Source of the DNA: a bacterium
GTDB taxonomy: Bacteria; Armatimonadota; Zipacnadia; Zipacnadales; UBA11051
Direction of reading: 5' to 3'
DNA length: 49,941 nucleotides
Assembly: GCA_030604405.1 (NCBI GenBank)
Contig: JAUVVY010000031.1
Coordinates: 1 to 49,941 of the forward strand
Below are positions 43,230 to 49,941 of this stretch, piece after piece. The notes below the pieces were generated by a model. It was given only the letters and a program-made list of their open reading frames with translations. It made no database searches and was not told the DNA's origin. The position numbers and the translations under genes are program-made. Each line of letters starts with the position of its first letter. The stretch's first letter is position 1.

Positions 43230-45541
43230 TGGACCTGCTGCAGGTACTCAATGCGATAACTGAACGCCGCGACTACCGCGACCAGCTTGTGCACACGGCG
43301 GCAATCCCGCCACGGCGGGCGCGGTACGGCAAACTCAAGGCGGAGCTGGCCCCGCGCGTGCAGCAGATCCTGGCCGATCTCAAGATCAAGCGCCTTTACA
43401 GCCACCAGGCCGAGGCGATAGATGCGGCACTGGCCGGCGCAAACACCGCAGTGGTCACCGCCACGGCCAGCGGCAAGACGCTCTGCTACCTGGCGCCGAT
43501 AGCGCAGAGACTTTCCGAGAGAGCCTCGAGCCGCGCGCTGCTTATCTATCCCACCAAGGCTCTGGCCCAGGACCAGTTGCGCAAGCTGGCGGATTTCGGC
43601 GCCGGCGAGGCTTTCACGGCTGCCACCTACGACGGCGACACCCCCAGCGCGGCACGGCGGCAGATAAAGAAACAAGCCCAGGTCGTGCTGACCAACCCCG
43701 ACATGCTGCATGTGGGGATATTGCCCTACCACCACACCTGGGCCGGCTTTTTCCGCAATCTTGAGTATGTGGTCATAGACGAGGTTCACACCTACCGGGG
43801 CATATTCGGCTCCCACACGGCAAATGTGATTCGTCGGCTGCGGCGGATCGCGGCCCATTACGGTGCCAACCCTCGGTTCATCTGCTGCTCGGCCACCATC
43901 GGCAATCCCCTGCAACTGGTGCGTGAGCTTACCGGCGTGGATTTTCATCTTATTGACGAAGACGGCGCTCCGAGTGGGCGGCGTATCATCGGCTGGTGGA
44001 ATCCGCCGCTGGCTGACGCGGCTAGCGGCCAGCGACTGAGCCCAAACCTTGAGGCCGCGCGGCTGCTGTCTGAGCTGGCCCGCCGCCAGGTCCGCAATAT
44101 CACCTTCACCCTCGCTCGCAGCACCGCCGAGCTTATCTTGCGCTATGCCCGTGACATGCTGAAGAAGGCAGGGCTGGCCGACAGGGTGATGGCTTACCGC
44201 GGCGGGTATCTTCCGAAGGAGCGGCGCAAGATCGAAAAGCAGCTTTTCGACGGCGAGCTTCTGGCGGTGACCTCGACCACGGCGCTGGAGCTGGGGGTGG
44301 ACATCGGCGGCATAGATGCGGTGATCATGGTCGGCTATCCGGGCAGCATCGCCAGCGTCTGGCAGCAGTCAGGCCGGGCCGGACGCAGCGGGGACGACGC
44401 CCTGGCGATCCTGATAGCCGTCGGCGGCGGCATCCACCAGTACCTGATGCAGCACCCGGAGTACCTGCTGGAGGCAAGCACTGAACATGCGACTCTGGAC
44501 CCACGCAACGAGTTCATCCTGGCTTCGCACCTGCTGTGCGCCGCATACGAGCTGCCCATAGAAAACGCTGACGCGAAGTTGTTCGGCCCCGATATGGAAC
44601 AACTCCTGGAGCTCTTGATGCAGGAAGGCTTCCTGACTCGCCGGCAAAGAGCATGGTACTGGATCCACCCGGAACTCTATCCCGCCGCAGAGGTCAGCAT
44701 CAGGTCAATTGCAGGGCAGCCCTATGACATCATCGAGCAGGAAAGCGATACGCTCCTGGGCACGGTTGATGCCGAGTCGGCTTTCAGGATGATTCATCAA
44801 GGCGCGATTTATTTGCACGCGGGCGAGACCTACCGGGTGGAGGAACTCGACCTGCAAGAGCGCCGGGCGCTGGTGGCGGCAGTGGACGTGGATTACTACA
44901 CCCAGCCGATGACCGCCTCGCAGGTGCAGCCGGAGCAGCCGACCGAGAGCCTGCAAGCGGGCCATTTGAGCGTGCGTTACGGGCCGGTGAATATCAAGTC
45001 GCAGGTCATCGGTTACCGAAGAATCGGCCAGACACACGAACGGGAACTCGGTGTCGAGGACCTGGACTTGCCGACCGAAGAATTCGAAACCTACGGCCTA
45101 TGGCTGAGCGGGTCGGATGCGGCGGAGTTGTGCGCTGCAGATGGCTTTGATCTTGCCGGCAGCCTGCACGGACTCGAGCACGTAATGATCAGTCTGTTGC
45201 CGCTTTTTGCGCTGTGCGACCGGCGCGATGTGGGCGGGGCGTCGGAGCCGGCCCATGCCGACACCGGCGCGCCGACGGTGTTCATCTATGACGGCTACCC
45301 GGGTGGTGTTGGGATCGCGCGGGCGGTCTATTTCCGCCTGGGCGAATTGCTGGCAGCGGCTGCGGAGACGATCGAGAATTGCCCGTGCGAAAGCGGCTGC
45401 CCGGCGTGTGTGCAGTCGCCTTTCTGCGGTAGCGGCAACGACCCTCTCGATAAGGCGGGCGCCGCGGCGCTGGCCCGGCACTGGGCCGAGGTCCTGCAAA
45501 CGCACGCACCGCAGTCCGACGAGGCGGAAGGAAAGTGCTGA
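43229..45541 (+). CDS. mrfA: MrfA-like DEAD/DEAH-box helicase with DUF1998 zinc domain
   Basis: 770 residues. Helicase motifs are ATASGKTL (I), YPTKALAQDQ (Ia), VVIDEVHTYRG (II, DEVH), CSATIGNP (III) and QQSGRAGRSGD (VI). The C-terminus holds the four-Cys zinc signature CPCESGCPACVQSPFCG of DUF1998. MrfA-family proteins are 3'-5' DNA helicases in mitomycin-type DNA damage repair. It is translationally linked to tatC by a 1-nt overlap and lies 34 bp before a PHP-domain gene. The last pairing recalls the MrfA-MrfB exonuclease pair of B. subtilis, though MrfB is not a PHP protein. Confidence 0.9.
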   Translation: MDLLQVLNAITERRDYRDQLVHTAAIPPRRARYGKLKAELAPRVQQILADLKIKRLYSHQAEAIDAALAGANTAVVTATASGKTLCYLAPIAQRLSERASSRALLIYPTKALAQDQLRKLADFGAGEAFTAATYDGDTPSAARRQIKKQAQVVLTNPDMLHVGILPYHHTWAGFFRNLEYVVIDEVHTYRGIFGSHTANVIRRLRRIAAHYGANPRFICCSATIGNPLQLVRELTGVDFHLIDEDGAPSGRRIIGWWNPPLADAASGQRLSPNLEAARLLSELARRQVRNITFTLARSTAELILRYARDMLKKAGLADRVMAYRGGYLPKERRKIEKQLFDGELLAVTSTTALELGVDIGGIDAVIMVGYPGSIASVWQQSGRAGRSGDDALAILIAVGGGIHQYLMQHPEYLLEASTEHATLDPRNEFILASHLLCAAYELPIENADAKLFGPDMEQLLELLMQEGFLTRRQRAWYWIHPELYPAAEVSIRSIAGQPYDIIEQESDTLLGTVDAESAFRMIHQGAIYLHAGETYRVEELDLQERRALVAAVDVDYYTQPMTASQVQPEQPTESLQAGHLSVRYGPVNIKSQVIGYRRIGQTHERELGVEDLDLPTEEFETYGLWLSGSDAAELCAADGFDLAGSLHGLEHVMISLLPLFALCDRRDVGGASEPAHADTGAPTVFIYDGYPGGVGIARAVYFRLGELLAAAAETIENCPCESGCPACVQSPFCGSGNDPLDKAGAAALARHWAEVLQTHAPQSDEAEGKC

Positions 45542-45575
45542 GGGCTTGGAGAAGGTAGTTTAGCAGGGCGGTCTT

Positions 45576-46418
45576 ATGGCAGTAGATTTGCACATACATT
45601 CCACCGTATCTGACGGCACACGGACGCCCGAAGAGATCGTGGCAACAGCCGTACAGCGTGGGCTGTATGCCATCAGCATCACCGACCACGACCATGTGGC
45701 CGGGGTTGCGCCAGCGCAACGGGCCGCCGGGGGCGACCTGCTGGTGCTGCCGGGGGTGGAGGTCAGTACTGACCTGCGCGACGCCGAGGTGCATATTCTC
45801 GGCTATCTGGTAGATTGCCACAACGAGCCGCTACTGGCAAAGCTGGCCGAAGTGCGTGCCAGGCGCGTGCGGCGCGCCCGAGAGATGGTCAAGCGCCTCA
45901 ACAGCCTGGGAGTGAGCTTGGACTACGCCCGGGTGGCGCAGATCGCCGGAGAGGGCAGCGTCGGCCGGCCGCATCTGGCCAGGGCGCTGCTCGACCAGGG
46001 GGTGGTCGGCAGCCAGGCGGAGGCCTTTCGGCGTTTCTTGCGCAGGGGCGGCCCGGCATACGTGCCGCGATACAAACTGTCGCCTGCCGAAGCGATCGCC
46101 CTGATTGGGCAAGCCAGCGGAGTAGCGGTGCTGGCACACCCGGGGCTGTGCCGGGATGACGAAGCGGTTAGAGAGGTGCTGCAACTGGGGATCGGCGGCC
46201 TGGAGGCATACCACACCGATCATACTGACTTTCAGACGGAGAAGTACCTGCGCATGGCCGATGAGCGCGGTCTGCTGGTGACCGGCGGCAGTGACAGTCA
46301 CGGCCCCGGCGGACCGATACCGGTGGGCGTCGGCAGCGTGGATGTACCTGACGCAGCCGCTGATGCCCTGGTGATGTGGGCAAAGGACAACGGCGGACAC
46401 ATTATGGCAATTGGGTGA
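45576..46418 (+). CDS. PHP-domain phosphoesterase (RNase AM/YciV-like)
   Basis: 280 residues. The PHP metal site is complete: DLHIHSTVSDGTRTPEE, SITDHDHVAG, LPGVEVST, HILGYLVD, VAVLAHPGL and VTGGSDSHGPGGPIPVG. This order and length match the YciV/TrpH group, which are 5'-3' exoribonucleases and 3',5'-nucleoside bisphosphate phosphatases. It acts in the cytosol. It probably shares a transcript with the helicase upstream and the STAS gene that begins 4 bp downstream. Confidence 0.88.
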   Translation: MAVDLHIHSTVSDGTRTPEEIVATAVQRGLYAISITDHDHVAGVAPAQRAAGGDLLVLPGVEVSTDLRDAEVHILGYLVDCHNEPLLAKLAEVRARRVRRAREMVKRLNSLGVSLDYARVAQIAGEGSVGRPHLARALLDQGVVGSQAEAFRRFLRRGGPAYVPRYKLSPAEAIALIGQASGVAVLAHPGLCRDDEAVREVLQLGIGGLEAYHTDHTDFQTEKYLRMADERGLLVTGGSDSHGPGGPIPVGVGSVDVPDAAADALVMWAKDNGGHIMAIG

Positions 46419-46422
46419 GATT

Positions 46423-46776
46423 ATGGAAACGATCGTTTGCGTAGCGCCACAAGCTCCGGACGTGACCATTCTTAGCATCGAGGGTGAGGCGACTGACTGT
46501 TCGCGGGATCTGGACCGACTGGAACCGTTGCTGCAAAATCTGCTCGCTTCAGAGATCAAGTACCTGGTGGTCAATCTGTCGGGTCTGGTTTCAATCGGCT
46601 GCGAGGCGCTGGCGAGTTTTATGTTGGCGGCAATGCTTTTGCGCGCCGAGGGGGGCGATATGGCCTTTGCTGCAGCTACCCCCGAAGTCGCCGCAATTCT
46701 TGCCAAACTCGGCGTGGACCGCATGGTGCAGCAATACGCCACGGTGGACGAAGCGGTCGCCGCCGTCCGCGGTTGA
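46423..46776 (+). CDS. STAS-domain protein, anti-sigma-factor-antagonist-like, altered phosphosite
   Basis: 117 residues, a complete STAS fold: VTILSIEGEATD, KYLVVNLSGLVSIG, ALASFMLAAMLLRAEGGDMAFAA and ILAKLGVDRMVQQYATVDEA. In SpoIIAA-type antagonists the loop reads DSSG with a phosphorylated Ser. Here it is Gly59-Cys60-Glu61-Ala, so no Ser or Thr is available at that point. It may therefore be non-phosphorylatable or mimic the phosphorylated state. No serine-kinase anti-sigma partner is encoded here. The start follows GGGTGA and nearly abuts the PHP gene. Confidence 0.82.
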   Translation: METIVCVAPQAPDVTILSIEGEATDCSRDLDRLEPLLQNLLASEIKYLVVNLSGLVSIGCEALASFMLAAMLLRAEGGDMAFAAATPEVAAILAKLGVDRMVQQYATVDEAVAAVRG

Positions 46777-46836
46777 TAAGGCAGGCCCGCCAGAGATGCA
46801 GCCCGCGAGTATTCGCTCACGAAGGGCACGATCACT

Positions 46837-47523
46837 GTGGATGAGTTGACGATAGTCTGTTTTGGCGACTCGGTAACGCTGGGGACGCCGCACGTGCCGG
46901 AGCATGACGCCTTCCCGTGTCTGCTGGAGCGGCGGCTGAATTACCTCCTCGGAGACGCCGGTCCGCGGCTGGAGGTAGTCAACTCGGGTGCGGGCGGAGA
47001 GAATACCGCTGAGGGGCTGGCCCGTTTTGATACCGATGTAGCGGCACACCGGCCTTTTCTGGTAATCGTCGAATTCGGCTTAAATGACCTGCGCCCCGAG
47101 CCGGGCAAACTGATCGAACGCGACGATTTCGCCGTCAACCTACGTGACATATACGACCGCTGCAAGGCGCTCGGGGCTGAGGTAGTTCTAATGACCCCAA
47201 ACCCGGTGATTGACCGCATGCACAGCTCATGGGGCACTCACGCCTACGACGACTATGGCGGCTGCAATGGCGCGATCAGCGCCTATGCCGAAGTGGTCAG
47301 GGAGGTGGCTCAGGGGACCGGCGCGGTGCTTTGTGATATTTATGCCACATTTATCGAAATTGCGATTGAAAAGCAGTTTGCCGGGGAATGCTATGATTAC
47401 AGCGATCTGACCTGCCTGGCCGATTATATCAGCCGAAATGACGGCGTTCACCCGACGATTGCCGGCCAACAAGTCATGGCACTAGAGCTTTATAAGACGG
47501 TGCTACTGTATCGGCTGTTGTGA
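46837..47523 (+). CDS. SGNH/GDSL-type hydrolase
   Basis: 228 residues without signal peptide, starting at GTG 46837. Block I is CFGDSVTLG with the nucleophile Ser12, block II Gly is in NSGAGGENT, block III Asn is in FGLNDLRPE, and block V is DGVHPTIAG with the catalytic Asp and His. This is a complete SGNH set. Members are esterases, deacetylases or lipases; the acyl substrate is not known. It lies 60 bp after the STAS gene on the same strand and may end that operon. Confidence 0.86.
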   Translation: MDELTIVCFGDSVTLGTPHVPEHDAFPCLLERRLNYLLGDAGPRLEVVNSGAGGENTAEGLARFDTDVAAHRPFLVIVEFGLNDLRPEPGKLIERDDFAVNLRDIYDRCKALGAEVVLMTPNPVIDRMHSSWGTHAYDDYGGCNGAISAYAEVVREVAQGTGAVLCDIYATFIEIAIEKQFAGECYDYSDLTCLADYISRNDGVHPTIAGQQVMALELYKTVLLYRLL

Positions 47524-47546
47524 AAGCCGGCCAGAAGCCAAGCTGG

Positions 47547-47576
47547 TTGACAATCGGCTCGCATATAGGGCATAAT
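47547..47576 (+). promoter_or_regulatory. Predicted promoter for the sigma/anti-sigma operon
   Basis: TTGACA and CATAAT are separated by 18 bp, about 69 bp upstream of the sigma factor start. Confidence 0.55.
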
Positions 47577-47644
47577 TTCACAGTGGTGGCAAGTCCGGCT
47601 GTATCGTACTTATTTCATCGGCCCCAGGTGGTACAACGAAGCCT

Positions 47645-48334
47645 ATGCGCAGCGACCAGCAAATGGACAAACAGGCGGGAGCACGGAGTGTAGCGGCGGC
47701 ACTGAGCGCCGGACACGGCCTCGAGCTCGTGTCCGACAGCGAGTTAGTGCTTGGCGCCCAGCAGGGGCTTGAGCGAGCGTTTTCGACAATTGTTGACAGG
47801 TATCATGCTAGAATCTACAGCCTGGTGTACCGCATGTGCGGGCCCAAGGAAGCCGAGGACCTCACGCAGGACGTTTTCCTGCGGGCATTGAGCCGCCTGC
47901 ACAACTTTGAACTCCGTAACGAGGCCTCTCTGCGCACCTGGTTGTATCGCATCGCAATGAATGTCAGCATCAACGAGTTGCGCCGCATGAAACGCCGTCG
48001 CCAGCTCGAGGGGCCGTCGCTGGATGCAGTGGTGCAGACTCAGGAGGGCGAAATACAACGCGGTGTGCCGGATCTCTCGCTTATGCCGCACAAGATTGCA
48101 GAGCGGGAAGAGACCAGGGAGTTGGTCCACGCAATCATCCGCCAAATGCCCCCAAAGAGTCAGCAAGTGCTGGTACTAATAGACCTCGAGGGTATGGAGT
48201 ATGAGGAGGCTGCTGCTGTAATCGGCTGCCGCGTCGGGACCGTCAAGTCGCGGCTCTCGCGCGCCCGTGAGGCTTTTGCCATCAAGCTAAAGGCCTGCAC
48301 GAAGTCTCCTGACAGGCAACAACAGCAATCATGA
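47645..48334 (+). CDS. ECF-type RNA polymerase sigma factor
   Basis: 229 residues. Region 2 reads FSTIVDRYHARIYSLVYRM, EAEDLTQDVFLRAL and LRTWLYRIAMNVSINELRR. Region 4 reads IIRQMPPKSQQVLVLIDLEGMEYEEAAAVIGC and VGTVKSRLSRAREAF. A 40-residue N-terminal tail precedes region 2. It belongs to the RpoE-like ECF group. The anti-sigma gene overlaps its stop by 4 nt (ATGA), the usual layout. The trigger is probably an envelope signal. Confidence 0.93.
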   Translation: MRSDQQMDKQAGARSVAAALSAGHGLELVSDSELVLGAQQGLERAFSTIVDRYHARIYSLVYRMCGPKEAEDLTQDVFLRALSRLHNFELRNEASLRTWLYRIAMNVSINELRRMKRRRQLEGPSLDAVVQTQEGEIQRGVPDLSLMPHKIAEREETRELVHAIIRQMPPKSQQVLVLIDLEGMEYEEAAAVIGCRVGTVKSRLSRAREAFAIKLKACTKSPDRQQQQS

Positions 48335-48957
48335 GAACGCCCGTCAAGGCCGAGGAAACTCAACTGACTTGTGAAGAGGTCAGCGACCTGCAGGACGCCT
48401 ATCTGACCGGTGCGCTTTCGGCCGAACAGAAGGCGACCGTTGACGACCATTGCGCCCACTGCAAGCCCTGTCGCGACCTGCTTTCGGAAGCGGCCGGCCC
48501 GCAGCCGCTGCAAAGCCCACCAGAGCCACCCACGCCGCCGCGATATTTGGCCGCCCAGATCAAAAGCGAAGCCAGGCAGCGCAGGTCGCCCGAGCGCGCC
48601 GCCGCTCGCAAGCGGATGATCGGCTCGCCATCGTTTCTGGCCGTCTGCGCCGTGATCGCCGCCGGCGTGATCGCAACACTCGCCGTCACCTATCACATGA
48701 ACAACGTCCGGCTCCGCGAAGACACCTCGGCCCCGGCCTTTGTGGTCACCTCGGGCGGCGGTGTGATTATGTTGACCGACCCCGAAGACCCCATGCGCGA
48801 GCAGACAGCCGATGAACTGCTGGAGAAGCTCCGCCGCGGAAAACAGGATCTAGAGAAAGCGCAGCCCGAATCTCAGGGGGTACAGGTGCAGCCTGGGATC
48901 GATATCTTCTCCGAAGCACCGGACACCACGAAAGACGAGGCTGCCCCGGGGGGCTGA
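48331..48957 (+). CDS. Membrane anti-sigma factor with HxxxCxxC zinc site
   Basis: 208 residues. The cytosolic N-terminus is a zinc-finger anti-sigma domain: Cys14 in TCEEVSDLQ and His40-x3-Cys44-x2-Cys47 in DHCAHCKPC. A Pro-rich linker (about 55-75), a single membrane helix at about 101-120 (SFLAVCAVIAAGVIATLAVT) and an extracytoplasmic part follow. It should hold the sigma factor encoded upstream at the membrane until a signal releases it. The 4-nt overlap supports coupling. Confidence 0.88.
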   Translation: MRTPVKAEETQLTCEEVSDLQDAYLTGALSAEQKATVDDHCAHCKPCRDLLSEAAGPQPLQSPPEPPTPPRYLAAQIKSEARQRRSPERAAARKRMIGSPSFLAVCAVIAAGVIATLAVTYHMNNVRLREDTSAPAFVVTSGGGVIMLTDPEDPMREQTADELLEKLRRGKQDLEKAQPESQGVQVQPGIDIFSEAPDTTKDEAAPGG

Positions 48958-49040
48958 TAGACAAGCTGCCCAGTGCCACGCAGTGGTATTTAGTAATCCT
49001 AACCGTCGCCCCAGGACATGGTGGGCGGCTTTGTTGTGGC

Positions 49041-49478
49041 CTATGGCACCCCTGTGAAAACAGTTGCTTCGATATATAGTCGGAGCGTCTCGGAACCGGG
49101 CCGGATAATGTCCATGTAGCGACCGCGATAGTCAATCTTGGCCCCCAAAGCCTCGGCGACAAAGCGCAGCGGAACTCTCAGTCGCCCGGCCACCAGGCGA
49201 GGCGGGACCTCCAGAGCCTGCGCCCGCCCATTGACCCAGGCAGTCGGGTAGTCAACCTGCAGAATGATGAGAGCGCCACGCTGACTGATCGCCGCACTGC
49301 GCGTCGGCGCTGACCACTTGACCTCAGCACCGAGCCATTCGGCTATATCGCGCACCGGAACCAGCAGGCGGCCGTTTTCCATTACACGGGCAACCGGCGG
49401 ACGCTCCGCTGCACCGACGCCGGCGAGGATGCAAAGCAATCCGGCCCAGATGAGCAAAGCGCGCATGGTCCTGGTCAT
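49041..49478 (-). CDS. Exported stalk-domain (copper amine oxidase N-terminal-like) protein
   Basis: 145 residues: a signal peptide (LLIWAGLLCILAGVGAAE) plus one stalk domain with two repeats of the LLVPVRDIAEWLGAEVKW and LRVPLRFVAEALGAKIDY type. It is a secreted structural module, alone without other domains. The first ATG at 49478 or the one at 49466 could start it. It converges on the sigma/anti-sigma operon. A larger protein with the same domain is at 5474-7351. Confidence 0.8.
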   Translation of the reverse strand: MTRTMRALLIWAGLLCILAGVGAAERPPVARVMENGRLLVPVRDIAEWLGAEVKWSAPTRSAAISQRGALIILQVDYPTAWVNGRAQALEVPPRLVAGRLRVPLRFVAEALGAKIDYRGRYMDIIRPGSETLRLYIEATVFTGVP

Positions 49479-49941
49479 GGCAGCATTATAGCACTAAGCT
49501 GCATTGTTCACGAACGCGTAGCGGGTGCGTGTCGAATCCTCGGTAGGACAGGAAGGACCCTCCCGAGAAACCCGGAGGACAAGCTTGCGCGCCATCCTGT
49601 CCGCCATAGCCTTGGCGAAGGCGGAAGCTTTAGCGAAGGCGGGGCATCCCTGTTGTTTGCCGTAGGCTCGTAACGGCGAATTTCGTCATTAGACAATAAG
49701 TGTATTGAAGGTCTGGTCGTGAATTCCGGAATTAGGAATCAAGTATCTGCTTGTTGTAGGGCGCGGGCTTGTACCGCGCCGGTCGTGTGGCGCAATATCT
49801 TTGCAGCGCACAACCTATTCGATGTCACTTTCTAGCCTGTCAATGCCGTTGCCGTTGTAGGGGCGCAATTGATTGCGCCCACTCAGCGGGAGCGTGGAGG
49901 GAGTAGGGCCGGCGCGGTACAAGCCCGCGCCCTACAACAAG
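49479..49941. repeat. Gene-free repeat region with a 33-bp perfect inverted repeat
   Basis: No gene is supported here. Around 49608-49642 short GCGAAGGCGG direct and inverted motifs occur. From 49750 three GTAGG-hairpin units follow: a forward copy (49756-49780, arms GCGCGG/CCGCGC), a second type (49857-49880, arms GGGCGCAAT/ATTGCGCCC) and an inverted copy of the first (49911-49935). The outer pair forms perfect 33-bp arms at 49750-49782 and 49909-49941. The right arm ends at the window edge, so the repeat may be longer. Confidence 0.75.

Overview
The window reads as chromosomal DNA of a GC-rich, largely uncultivated bacterium, most like Armatimonadota or a neighbouring deep lineage. The clues are a DUF1559-like H-X9-DG pseudopilin, copper-amine-oxidase-type stalk-domain proteins, many secreted TIM-barrel or beta-rich proteins of unknown substrate, a Leu-type T-box leader on leuA, and interspersed GTAGG hairpin repeats. 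The phylum is an inference. No rRNA, tRNA, CRISPR array, prophage or intact transposase was seen.

Layout. 1-5.3 kb: a partial gene at the left edge, an amidohydrolase, a flavin reductase, a small anchored protein and a 1,018-residue secreted LamG/TIM-barrel protein. 5.4-16.7 kb, all minus strand: mutL, a small membrane protein, ribD-ribE, a repeat cluster, ribBA, ribH, an HtrA protease, a trypsin-like/TPR protein and a secreted stalk-domain protein. This is a complete set of late riboflavin enzymes, but the RibB half of RibBA has lost key residues and the protein carries an extra C-terminal domain. 16.8-20.0 kb, plus strand: a DapA/NanA-type aldolase with a large secreted protein. 20.1-21.9 kb: a DarT-DarG toxin-antitoxin pair. 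21.9-24.6 kb, minus strand: leuA-trpF behind a T-box leader and a strong promoter. 24.7-29.8 kb: a GNAT enzyme, a MtnX-like HAD phosphatase, a His-type Thi4 and a TPR membrane protein. 29.7-36.2 kb, minus strand: two pairs of tandem paralogues (cytosolic propeller-like proteins; exported proteins with conserved ends and divergent cores), a secreted TIM-barrel protein and a second amidohydrolase. 36.3-40.0 kb: a parvulin-type foldase overlapping a CapA-family lipoprotein, then a GH26-like protein. 40.1-43.2 kb: a pseudopilin with a clear terminator, an orphan MsmX/UgpC-type ABC ATPase and TatC. 43.2-47.5 kb: MrfA-like helicase, PHP phosphoesterase/nuclease, STAS protein and SGNH hydrolase. 47.6-49.5 kb: an ECF sigma factor with its zinc-finger anti-sigma factor and a facing stalk-domain gene. 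49.5-49.9 kb: a gene-free repeat region.

The most noteworthy points are: (i) a perfect 66-bp direct repeat of the htrA 3' end bracketing the trypsin/TPR gene, as if a cassette had entered at the end of htrA and restored it; (ii) the degenerate RibB domain plus novel tail in RibBA; (iii) a Leu-type T-box controlling both leucine and tryptophan genes; (iv) the mosaic paralogue pair at 32.2-34.5 kb; (v) a GTAGG-hairpin family whose stem sequence varies, which has also entered the ribD coding sequence; and (vi) a Thi4 with His in place of the sacrificial Cys.
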